DNA of 25,751 nt from Rhizophagus sp. LPA8_4_AMF (taxonomy: Eukaryota > Glomeromycota > Glomeromycetes > Glomerales > Glomeraceae). This document shows, one piece after another, positions 9,212 through 17,858 of the stretch (its first letter is position 1; each line of letters begins with the position of its first letter). Made by a program: the position numbers and the translations under genes. Where the stretch lies: contig JADRCO010000838.1 of the NCBI GenBank assembly GCA_021464525.1, positions 1 through 25,751 of the forward strand, given 5' to 3'. The notes beneath the pieces are model-generated. The model was not told where the DNA came from. It saw only the letters and a list, made by a program, of their open reading frames with translations, and did not search any database.

Positions 9212-10080
9212 ATGAGTGCATCTAATAGTTATCTTGGACATATTTTTTCTTATTCAGTTTCTCATTATTAGTTTATTATCTCTTATTAGAACAAATTAGT
9301 ACTAAAAACCTTGATGATTATTGGCACTTAAATTGTTAAACTTATAGGAATGGATAAGAGCACATTTGATGCTTTAAATGGACAGGTGGGTTATTTTTTT
9401 ATTTTGCAAGAAAGGGGTAACTCCTATGAGGATGCGTTCTGATTAGGTGAATTACTGGGTTCGTGCGCTTTGAAAATTGCTCTCAATTCAGGCGCCCCGA
9501 TTTTGTAGTTGATTAAAGTCTGCTTATTCTGGAGGAGGAATTTGCTATGTACCTTCTTTTATCACTAAATAAAAAAATTGACCCACTATTAACTAGTGAT
9601 TTCTTTCTTATAGACATATAAACATAGATCATTTGTTTCATTTTTCAAAAGAGAATCTAATTCTTGTTACATCTCATCTGAAAAGAATGGTCAAGAAGTA
9701 GTTGCAATATTGAGGAACTGAAGCATCCAATAGACTAAAATGTCTATCCAATGGTAAGTAATATTTATTGGAATTATATTGCTCTTTTTTTTTTATTATA
9801 ATTAATCTATATTTAATAAATAATTATTTAAATATAGATAATGATTTGTTAGAATTTTCCAGAACTTTATCTATAACAAATTATACAATGAAAAAGGAGA
9901 TTGATATGAGAAGAAATCAAAAAATTGGAATTTCTCTTATTAATGGAAAACAGATAAAGGCAAATGAATTGACAAGTAACTATAGGCAAATTTACTAACA
10001 AGTGATGACTAAATATTATTAATTATTCAGATCCCAGTAAATTAATAAGATTTGTTAGCACTCTAATAGTTATATTTATA
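9212..10080 (+). pseudogene. Decayed copy of the bromodomain-nuclease gene
   Basis: ATG 9212 begins MSASNSYLG, as in the intact gene at 14105, but the donor after exon 1 is lost and a stop soon follows. Exon 2 is shortened (AAACCTTGATGATTATTGG, then GGATAAGAGCACATTTGATG). Exon 3 has deletions that remove most of the bromodomain: ATTGAGGAACTGAAGCATCC survives and the rest is missing. The exon 3 donor (GGTAAGTAATATTTATT) survives. Exon 4 keeps only scraps (CCAGAACTTTAT, ATTAATGGAAAACAGATAAA, CAGATCCCAGTAAATTAATA), so the nuclease D and E-x-K residues are gone. No protein function is possible. Against this decay, intron 2 carries a block that is almost unchanged (9413-9579). Confidence 0.8.
9413..9579 (+). 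ncRNA. Candidate intronic RNA or conserved block, copy 1
   Basis: These 167 bases match 14469-14635 at 166 positions; the only difference is C at 9552 against T at 14608. Neighbouring exon sequence of the same duplication is much more diverged. A hairpin is visible at about 9463-9496 (GCGC ... AATTG CTCT CAATT ... GCGC), flanked by GGG/CCC. C/D-snoRNA-like features are present but imperfect: CTCCT (9421-9425), ATGAGGA (9426-9432, consensus RTGATGA), CTGG (9529-9532, consensus CTGA), AGGAG (9533-9537, pairing with CTCCT). The minus strand has an open frame (see Findings), so an RNA role is not proven. Strand is assumed from the host gene. Confidence 0.4.
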
Positions 10081-10290
10081 ATATTAATTTTCTTTTCTAT
10101 TTACACTTAAATGAATTATATTTAAATTAAAATAGTAAATATAAAGATAGATAAATCTATAGTGAAACTTTTGTTAAATAATTTTATTCTGAATAAATTG
10201 CCTATTTATTTTATTTATGTAATTTTATTCCTAATGTGTATAGAATTCATGCTAAATCTTTATTGTGCATAATATATAATATTGATTTTA

Positions 10291-10396
10291 GTGCATAAAA
10301 AAAGATTATATAAAATGGTAAAAAATAATTTAATTATTTTGTAGTTTTTCCATAAGTTTCAAATTAGTCTTAAAACGTGAAAAACATGAATTGTTG
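10291..10396. repeat. Dispersed flank repeat, copy 2
   Basis: GCATAAAAAAAGATTATATA, AAATGGTAA, ATTTTGTAGTTTTTCCATAA, GTTTCAAATTAGTC and GTGAAAAACATGAATTGTTG correspond to 6741-6822 and, for the first part, to 16897-16965. The second half recurs at 10541-10590. Confidence 0.5.
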
Positions 10397-10540
10397 ATGG
10401 ATGATGGATCATGTATATGTTGTGGCTCAAGAGTTGAACCGTGAGTGTTGCTAATCTTAACAGGGGGAAAATTAACCGGGTAAGGAATTACGTTATTTCT
10501 GATACAATCCAGTTTTGAAGCTTTATTTTGTTATTTTTTT

Positions 10541-10590
10541 ATAAGTTTTGAATTGGTCGCAAATCATGAAAAACATGAATTAGTTGTATA
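10541..10590. repeat. Second partial copy of the flank repeat
   Basis: ATAAGTTTTGAATTGGTCGC, then AAATCATGAAAAACATGAAT and TAGTTGTATATGTTG, matches 10351-10396 about 190 bases upstream, including the shared GAAAAACATGAATT. Confidence 0.5.
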
Positions 10591-11041
10591 TGTTGTGTGA
10601 CAAATGATGTGTGTTACAGTGTTAGCTATATCAAGTTATCATCTGACATACATCAATTGTTACCTGATGCAAATTATTTTTCTTAACGTGAAATATATTT
10701 TTTTATTGGAATTCTTTTACAAATAAAGATACATACTAGTTTGTTTTTGTAAGCTTTAGGTCTAAAATCTTGAAAGTAATGTTCGAGACTCTTGAAAAAT
10801 GTAATTTTGAAAGTGTTATAAAATTTTGCATAGGACATTTACTGATGCTTTTTGTTTGTAGATTTCAAACCTAGAGATTTGAAATTAACATCCAGTATTA
10901 TTGGAAGGATATTTGAAGATATGACTTTTTAAAAAAGTATTTTTAGTGTTGAATGTTATTTTTATTATAAGGCAACCTTTGATTTTATATTTGCTGTATA
11001 TTTGTATTATATTTGTATTAAATTTAAAAGATAAAGTTTTA
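10591..11041. other. AT-rich spacer
   Basis: Nothing recognisable was found between the flank repeats and the end of the transposon relic that lies on the opposite strand. Confidence 0.5.
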
Positions 11042-11669
11042 TTAAGAAACATTGTTTATGTATAACTTATTTACAAAATTTTGCTCTAATACACATATTG
11101 TTTTACATGAACGACCACCATTACACTTACTTTCACAATAACCTCCTGTTTTTTACAACTACATTTCATGCTATTGCATTCACTTTAAATTACAACTAGC
11201 ATCTGTAACTGGTCCAGCACTCTGTAAATGTGCAGCTTCTCTGATTGTACCAAGTGGCTCAATTTCTCAAGGTGAATAATATGAATTAATAATCCTAAAT
11301 TTTAATCCTAAGAGATATTGGTTATTTTCTGTAATATTTTTAATCTTACATGGAAGTATAGGATGATCTATACCAGAACAATCAATTTTTGGAATAGAAA
11401 TTCTCACAAAATCTTCTACTTTATATTTCTTTGGCCTATTATTTTTCTTATTCATTTGACTTACTATTTGGGAAGGCCCTGGTGTGCAGCTTTTCTTAAA
11501 ATTGCATGTACTGTTGATGTACTGTATGTTCTGTAGCTTACTCTTTTGATGATGAGGCTGCATTTGCAATATCTCAAGGTCCGGATAGTGAGTTTTTAAG
11601 GTTGATTCATTTTTACCATTTGACTGTTGCTCTTCAAGTATATTATCTGCAAAATTAGATTATATCTAG

Positions 11670-11924
11670 CGCAACAATATAGATATTGACGTAAATGATT
11701 ATGATGATGATGATAAAATTGTAGTAAGTTTCGCTGAAGTAACTAATGGTAGTGGAGTAGATGATGCTAATGTTGGTGAAGAAATTGCGCTTACTGATAA
11801 AGAAGTAACTGCTGATAGCATAGGAGCAGGAAGAGATGGTAAAGTAGAATCTAAAATTATTAAAAAAAACGCAATTAATTTTATTAATTTTTCACTTTTT
11901 TTCATTTACAGTTAATTTTTAATT
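11670..11924 (+). other. Acidic open frame opposite the transposon relic
   Basis: A frame without ATG runs from after a stop at 11667-11669 to TAA 11922-11924. The first 57 codons are acidic and protein-like (NDYDDDDKIVVSFAEVTNG, then GVDDANVGEEIALTDKEV). After AGAGATGGTAAAG, a possible donor, it turns into AT-rich spacer. It may be an exon or linker fragment of an inserted element. I do not recognise it. Confidence 0.25.
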
Positions 11925-12170
11925 ATTGCACTATTTAATTGATTTTCATTTTTTTTTTAAACTTTAATTGTTATATTTTATTTGATTTTCGCATTTTTAA
12001 TTAATTTTAATTTTGTATTTTAATTAAATTTTTTTTTTTTTTTTGATTTTCGTATTTTTAATTTTTTAGCTTTTGTATTTTTCAATTATGTATTTTTTAA
12101 TTACATTTGTATTTAATTAAAAATTAATATTTTAGTATTAATAAAGTAGAATAATAAAATTTATTAGTAC
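11925..12170. other. Extreme AT-rich, poly-T-rich stretch
   Basis: Repeated words of the type TTTTTAATTA and TTGATTTTCGTATTTTTAAT (two related copies near 11981-12002 and 12042-12065) fill this stretch inside the transposon relic. No gene was seen. Confidence 0.45.
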
Positions 12171-13000
12171 CATGAATATCCTGTTCATCAATCGTATCTT
12201 CATCAAGGTTTCAGTTAAATATTCAAATCTTTAACATAATTTATAAATACATTTGATAAACAATTCTTCAGTTAATACATCCACAAGGCTTATCACCATA
12301 TACAAGCTCACAAGTTTGAATTTTGACAGCAATAAGAATACAACCAATGAAGTCCAACTGACCAATATTTTCTGTTTGTTTCCTCTTGCCATTTTCCCAA
12401 TTGAACCTTTTGAGGATGACGTGGACACCTTTACTGTCGGCTATAAATTTACCAACTATTTTATTATTGCAGCAGTAAACTCTTTTCGTCTGATTGAAGG
12501 ATTGTAGGTGGAGAATTTAGAAAATGAAAAGATCAAATAAATAAGCAGCCACTGCTTAGATGTTAAAGCTTTTCGCCAGGAAAATCGTGTAAAATAATCC
12601 AACATTGCAAATATACTTGTGTTCTCCATCAGTATTGTATGATAGATCGATCAAGTCTATCTGTTAATACAAAATTAATGTTTATTTTAATGATAATGAG
12701 ATTAAATGAAAAATAACTGACTTTTTAAATACATACTTGAACATGTGATAAGAAACTTCTCGCAATAATTGGCTTTGCAGCAAGAGGGTGAAATAAGATT
12801 TTGTGAGTAGCACAAATATTATAATTATTAACAAATTTGTCAATTAATACTACTTTATCCAACTCTATCTTTCTTTAATTGATTTCCAAATCTGCTTTTT
12901 CCCTCCATGTTGAACTATTTAAGCATGTATTTAAGGTTGTAACACTTCATACATATTTTCAAGCACAAGTACTCAGGGTAAAACAATTTCGGGTAAATAT

Positions 13001-13567
13001 TTTGTTAAATATTGATCAACGTAAGATGATAACTAATGCATGTTATAACATACTTATTTAATTTTTAAAATTATTCATTAATTAGATTTCTTTTTTTTTT
13101 CACAATAATAAGTTCTTATATTATCACACTATCAATAATTCGCTAAAATAGACACTTTCACAAAAAAACCATTGTTTAATTATTTAGTTGTTTTTTTTTT
13201 AAAAAAAAATAGGTTTATAAATAAAATATTTAATATTTTCTTTCCAGGTCATTCATAATCATTGTGTTTTTTTACAAGTAAAGTATCTTGTTTTTTGGGG
13301 TTTTGAACCTCTTTATCTTAAAAAGACAAAATGTGTTAATCATCCACTTATGCTTCGAATAACAATAAATATATAAAGTATCATGCATGCAGAGAGTAAG
13401 TATTTGTCAATTACTTGACTCATTACAATGAAGCCTAAGTTTATCTTAATTATATTTTATCAAAAATGTACATTCTTACTGTATTTAGTGCAGAAGCTTA
13501 ATAGTTTTGATAATCCTTTTCAAAAAAAAGTTTTGTTTTGGTTACACAAGTTTAATCATGCAAGAAA
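13001..13567. other. AT-rich spacer between transposon relic and right segment copy
   Basis: No gene was recognised. A poly-T/poly-A palindrome lies at 13191-13209. A minus-strand frame over about 13250-13325 (KEVQNPKKQDTLLVKKHN) might be the decayed start of the transposon, but this is unsupported. Confidence 0.4.
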
Positions 13568-14006
13568 TTAAATAGTCGGAATAAAATAATTAATTTTTTA
13601 GACATTTCGTTAGAAAATTTATTATAGTAAAAAGAAAATCAAATTCTTAATCGTAATCAGTAAATAAAATTAATAATTACTGCAAGTGATGCATGCAGAT
13701 TGCGACATATGACAAAAATTTAGTCATAAATTTAAATAATTTGGTAACCGGAAGAATATTCTTGTAAATACAGTACTCTAAAACTGTAAAACTATATCAA
13801 TGAAATTACAAAATTATATAACTGATTAACAGTTATTAATAAAGAGAAATAAGCTGTCAGACTGATATGATTTGTGTTAGTCAGTATTACCATATTTACT
13901 ATCAACTACATACATTGGTTTCTAAACAAATCTTAATTATTTGCATGTTATCATTTTTTGCTTTAAATATGTCAATCCTAGTCATATTGCCTATAAAGAA
14001 ATTTTT

Positions 14007-14016
14007 TATATAAAAG
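14007..14016 (+). promoter_or_regulatory. TATA box of the bromodomain-nuclease gene
   Basis: TATATAAAAG lies about 89 bases before the ATG pair at 14105/14108. It sits in a stretch well kept between the two segment copies while other spacer DNA has diverged, consistent with a core promoter. The right copy has a longer 5' leader than the left. Confidence 0.55.
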
Positions 14017-14104
14017 CACCTGTTATGTATAAAATAGTTTCAAAGAACCTATTTCACACTGATTACTGCTACTATTTTATTGTTTTTGAGAATTCTTGAT
14101 CAAC

Positions 14105-15953
14105 ATGATGAGTGCATCTAATAGTTATCTTGGCCAAAACAGTAAGTTTCAAAACAATAATGCAATTTAAAATGTTTTCTTCCTCTTATTTAGTTTCTTA
14201 CTACCCTTTGATCTTTAGTTATTATCTCCTATTTAAAGGATCAAATTAGTACCACTTTATCATATCGTGGATTCTTAAACTCATATCATGATGCTATTGT
14301 CACCCTATCATTAGCATTGGATTTATCATTATCATCCTCAAACTGGAAAACCCTTGATGATTATTGGGCTCTTAAACTATTAAAAGAAGCAAAAAACTTA
14401 AAGGAAATGGATAAGAGTACATTTGATGCTTTAAAGGAAAAGGTGTGTCTTTTTCTATTTTGCAAAATAGGGGTAACTCCTATGAGGATGCGTTCTGATT
14501 AGGTGAATTACTGGGTTCGTGCGCTTTGAAAATTGCTCTCAATTCAGGCGCCCCGATTTTGTAGTTGATTAAAGTCTGCTTATTCTGGAGGAGGAATTTG
14601 CTATGTATCTTCTTTTATCACTAAATAAAAAAATTCACACTACTAACAGTGATTTCTTTCTTATGAACAGATAAATATAGAACGTTTGTTACATAGGAAA
14701 TATTTGCAAGCATATTGGCAGGAGATAATTAAAGAGCATGAAAAGGAGAATCTAATTTCTGCTACATCTCATCCAAAAAAAGTGGTTAAAAATATTAAAT
14801 CAAATTTACTTTTTTGTTATAATATTCTTTGTGAACTTGAGAGCAAATGTTATGCTTACCCATTTTATAAATGTGATATTGAGGAATTAAAGCATCCAAT
14901 GGACTTATCTATTATAAAATCAAAATTGGAAAATAATAAATACACAAGTGCTGAAGATTTTGAAAAAGATATTCGCTTGATGTTTGACAATTATTTTACA
15001 TATAATGATATTGGAGGTGAAATTTATTATATGGGTAAAACATTAGAATCTGTTTTTAACAATAAATGGATCCAAAGGCCTATTTCTCAATCTAAACTAA
15101 AAAGAATAAGAAATGATGATACCAATACAACTACTGGTAAGTAATATTTATTAGTAATTTATATTACTCTTTTATTTTATTATTAACTTATATTTAATAA
15201 ATAATAATTATATTAGAATTTAAAAAAAAACAAAAGCAAAATGAAATTGTTGATAATAAACTTTTTACTTTAGCATATAATGACCTTATTGGAGGCAATA
15301 TCATTAGCTTTATCACATTTTTAAAAAAATCATTATTAACAAGATCAAGAATGTCATTGTCTTCAGCGAATGAGTCTGTTTTACAAGCAATCATTGAATT
15401 ACTTTTACCATCAAAATATCGTGTCCCAGAACTTTGCCTAATAACAAATCATACCAAGAAAAAGGGAGATGGAAAATTTGGGTTCCTTGATATTTTTCTT
15501 TTAGGAGAAGAAATTAAAAAAAAGTATATTAGTATAGAGCTAAAATATATTTCCTTAGTCGGATTAATAAGAAACATTAATGGAAAACAGATAAAACCAT
15601 TAGGTGCAAATGAATTAAAGGAGTTAGATGAAATACTAGAAAAAGAGGATGAGGAAACTTTATTAAAAAGAAAATATATTTATTATGTAAAAGAAATTAA
15701 TGAATGGAGGCAAACAACTATAGGCGAGATACTGAATAATGGAATAAAACAACTAGAGAATTATATTGATATCATTGCAAAAGGACAAGCAACCAAATAT
15801 TCCGCAGGAGTATATGATGAAAGAATTAAAATAATCAATTCAGATCCCAATAAATTAATAGGATTTGTTATTCTAGTAGTGGGATTTCGACGTATTATAT
15901 GGAGATCAGTAGATGAAATATCAACTAATTATAAATATAATAAAATTAGATAG
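14105..15953 (+). CDS. Bromodomain and PD-(D/E)XK nuclease fusion protein
   Basis: Proposed exons are 14105-14141, 14219-14442, 14671-15136 and 15217-15953, with frame kept at each junction and a 487-residue product. Donors are GTAAGT, GTGTGT and GTAAGT; acceptors end TTTAG, AACAG and TTAG. Residues 1-125 are a helical leader with no known domain. Residues 126-223 are a bromodomain: YPFY in the ZA loop, ELKHPMDLS, KLENNKYTSAEDFEKDIRLM, and the acetyl-lysine-binding Asn in FTYN (about 199). After a basic linker (KLKRIR, KKKQKQ) comes a PD-(D/E)XK-type domain, about 288-487, with GFLDIF (Asp about 334), ISIELKYI (Glu about 350, Lys about 352), GIKQLENYIDII and GFVILVVGFRRIIWRS. The motif residues are present, so nuclease activity is possible but not shown. 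The bromodomain would place it on acetylated chromatin in the nucleus. Intron 2 (228 bases) is two to three times longer than the others and holds the conserved block. ATG 14108 is an alternative start. Confidence 0.85.
14469..14635 (+). ncRNA. Candidate intronic RNA or conserved block, copy 2
   Basis: This is the partner of 9413-9579, inside intron 2 (14443-14670) of the intact gene. It shows the same hairpin and the same C/D-like marks at 14477-14481 (CTCCT), 14482-14488 (ATGAGGA), 14585-14588 (CTGG) and 14589-14593 (AGGAG). The ten bases before CTGG (TCTGCTTATT, 14575-14584) can pair, with one G-U wobble, to the conserved large-subunit rRNA word AATAAGCGGA. The poor D-box match and missing C'/D' pair keep confidence low. 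Confidence 0.4.
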
Positions 15954-16896
15954 GCATTGTATTTTATTTTGTATTAATAATTATTAATTTACTTATTACT
16001 TATTTCTTTAAATTATCCCCTCTTTAAAAAAATTTCTATTGAATAAAAAATTCCATTTATTACTTACATTAAATGCCTTACTATTTCTTACAAATCTTTT
16101 ATTATTTTACATTCAATTTTATTATACAAAAAAAGTTTTCATTTTTATTCTCAAAATATTTAACCTACTTACTTTCTTAAAATCATTGTTATATATTTTT
16201 CAAGAATTATTTTTTAACCTATAATAATTCAATATGGAATCTTAAATAAGTACGATAAATTTAAAAGCACAATTCTGATGATTTTTATAAACAAAATGAC
16301 ATATTTAATGAATTTTTAAATATTACTTATTATTTTAAAATAATATTGAGATATAAAATACTATTTAAATTTATTCTTTCAATAGAATCCTTTACAAGTT
16401 GATAATACCTTTACATCTATCCATACAAATTGGCTTTTATCAATTTTTAACTTTTATTATATTAATTTTAGCTTGCTTTTCTAGTCACACTTAGTAAATT
16501 TGGTAATGATTTTTATTTTAGATTAAAATAATAAATATAGTAAGCCTTCGTTAAGCAATTTTATTCTGATTTTATTAAGTGATTTATATTTTTTTGGTCC
16601 AAATATTATTTCAAAATATTTTCCCTCCATTATATTTTATAAGTATATTTAATATTTATCATTCTTGAAAACAAGGTGAAGAAGAGGATTCATTGGGAGA
16701 TTTTTTTTTGCACTTAAATTTTTTATAATAAAAACAAATCAAATGGATTTATCAGGATGACTGGGACAAGAATAACATTGAATAGTCTTAGATTGTAATG
16801 TTCTTGCATCCTTGCATTATAACCACCTTATTAAATATGTGGTGTGTAATGGGAATCATACAAAATCCATTGTTCACAATATAATTTTAATTTTAG
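15954..16896. other. AT-rich 3' flank and spacer
   Basis: No gene was recognised. A frame at 16039-16224 reads as AT-driven Phe/Leu/Ile and is rejected. A local inverted word ACCACCTTATTAAATATGTGGTG (16822-16844) could form a small hairpin. Confidence 0.5.
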
Positions 16897-16965
16897 CACA
16901 TAAAATAAACTATATAAAATGGTAAAACTTATAATTATTTTGTAATTTTCTATAGACTACAAAAC
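16897..16965. repeat. Dispersed flank repeat, copy 3 (partial)
   Basis: GCACATAAAATAAACTATAT, AAAATGGTAAAACTTATAAT and TATTTTGTAATTTTCTATAG correspond to the first part of 10291-10396 and to 6741-6770. Confidence 0.5.
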
Positions 16966-17027
16966 ATGTATACAGTCATTAGAAATACTGCAGCTATCAA
17001 TAGAAATTAATGCTACTAGATTAAGAA

Positions 17028-17128
17028 GTGTGGCGGATATGCAGAATTTTAAAAATTCCCCAGCCGACCATGTTTATAAACCTGTGATCAGAACTGTAGA
17101 TCATTATTCTTTACGCAGTGTGTCATAG
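17028..17128. repeat. Diverged repeat shared with 7021-7110, copy 2
   Basis: The alignment words are listed at 7021-7110. This copy contains a short insertion relative to the first, around 17085-17100, and has no matching long frame. Confidence 0.5.
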
Positions 17129-17630
17129 ACTCATAGCCAATCTTAGGAAAAATAAAATAGTATTTAAATTTTTAAAATCATCATAATAAAATAATTGCTT
17201 CATTTGTATGTTCATGAATAATAAATCTTCTATTCACAAAAATAGAAGAAAATTTGGATTGTGATTACTTTGTATCAGTTTATGGAAAGTGATTAAATAT
17301 ATCAGCTTAAACTTTTAAAAAAGATAAACCCATTGAAAACTATGTTTTGGCTGAAATTATGATAATTCTGGCCAACATTAAAATTATACCGAATAATTAT
17401 CACGTGACTGATGCAAACTTATTCACAGAGCAAAGAAATTTTCAGTACAGACTACAAGAATATACACATAGTATCGAACATAGTACAAAGTAAATCAATT
17501 CGCCTATGATTGTGTTTCAGAATTCGACTTTCCAATTTTTTAGCATTTTATTTTTTTTATGGTAAACGAATTCTTTTATTAATTAGTCCGAAGTGTAATG
17601 AAGGACTATTTATTTCTATGCAAAGGTATA
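17129..17630. other. Spacer upstream of kinase B
   Basis: No gene was seen. An exon 1 equivalent to that of kinase A was looked for here and not found. A frame at 17510-17755 has no family resemblance and crosses a palindromic patch. Confidence 0.45.
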
Positions 17631-17691
17631 AAGCGCCGTACTGTTCAAAAATCCAGGGTGATCACCCTAGATGTATGCATCCAGGGCGCTT
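17631..17691. repeat. G+C-rich foldback patch
   Basis: AAGCGCC (17631-17637) and GGCGCTT (17685-17691) are inverted repeats. They enclose the perfect 14-base palindrome AGGGTGATCACCCT (17655-17668) and a further CCAGGG word. The patch is strongly richer in G+C than its surroundings and may be a small or decayed foldback element. Confidence 0.5.
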
Positions 17692-17801
17692 CATAAAAAT
17701 ATACTATATGGATTCCTATGTATGTATGTATGGTAGTCATCAATGTATGGTATAGGGATGGTATACGGTAAAGTTCATTTATTTATTTATTATATTAATA
17801 G

Positions 17802-17858
17802 GTTAAAGAACACCATAAAGTTTGCGGGATAACTCAAGATCCAAAAACAAAAAAATAC
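17802..17858 (+). other. Hinge-graft exon start of kinase B
   Basis: After the acceptor-like TATTAATAG, 19 codons (VKEHHKVCGITQDPKTKKY) run in frame into ATG 17859. They match the first part of kinase A exon 2 (IAAPHKFYGIT...NKY). In kinase A this is preceded by a spliced first exon. Here no such exon was found, so either it lies outside the recognised sequence or these codons are now untranslated leader. Confidence 0.6.

Larger units (their letters stand above)
8578..10150 (+). repeat. Left copy of a duplicated gene segment
   Basis: The segment starts at TAAATAGTCGGAATAAAATAA, which recurs at 13568. Matching landmarks follow in the same order: GGAAGAATATTCT, CAGTTATTAATAAAGAGAA, TGTCAATCC.AGTCATATTG, TATATAAAAG, and the gene body. 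Repeat distance is about 5 kb in direct orientation. It is diverged outside the intronic block at 9413-9579. This is a tandem segmental duplication with a transposon relic between the copies. Confidence 0.75.
11042..13000 (-). pseudogene. KRBA2/SCAND3-like integrase transposon relic
   Basis: Read from about 13000 down to 11042, pieces appear in the right order for this integrase family. First is VQHGGKKQIWKSIKER, then IELDKVVLIDKFVNNYNICA, then HPLAAKPIIARSFLSHVQ. An intron with GTATGT...ACAG ends (12661-12736) comes next. After it IDLIDLSYNTDGEHKYIC carries the first catalytic Asp of an rve-type core. Then AVAAYLFDLF, a broken SD..KEF region (second Asp), RHPQ, LGKWQEETNRKYWSVGL, and TCELVYGDKP. 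Further down are a basic SH3-like segment, KKYKVEDFVRISIPKIDCSG and HPILPCKI...NQYLLG, and a CXC-type Cys-rich end (CSCKKTGGYC). Several stops and frameshifts, and loss of the stretch after RHPQ where the catalytic Glu should be, make it inactive. The longest open piece is 11267-11569. No terminal repeats were identified. Bases 11700-12170 look like unrelated insertion or decayed linker. The family call is from recalled Rhizophagus annotations. Confidence 0.75.
13568..15953 (+). repeat. Right copy of the duplicated gene segment
   Basis: This is a direct copy of 8578-10150, here with the gene intact. The copies share promoter-proximal DNA, the TATA element, exon starts, the intron 2 block and exon 4 scraps. 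The left copy is shorter because of deletions. Confidence 0.75.

Noticed and set aside
9463..9480. tRNA or SINE B-box-like GGGTTCGTGCGC in the intronic block
   Set aside because: There is no matching A box, no cloverleaf, and the word departs from GGTTCGANTCC at several positions.
9413..9579. H/ACA snoRNA or spliceosomal snRNA identity for the block
   Set aside because: There is no ANANNA hinge with a 3' ACA, and no U1, U2, U4, U5 or U6 signature. The GATTTTGTAG word is only a weak Sm-site match.
9768..9998. 76-codon frame in the left segment copy
   Set aside because: It mixes intron 3 and decayed exon 4 of the pseudogene and lacks the nuclease motif residues.
12231..12507. Frames on both strands near 12231-12507
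   Set aside because: The DNA is explained by the integrase relic in another frame (LGKWQEETNRKYW). The longer open frames are shadows.
17510..17755. 81-codon frame before kinase B
   Set aside because: It crosses a palindromic patch, has AT-driven and repeated Tyr/Met/Cys content, and does not resemble the first exon of kinase A.
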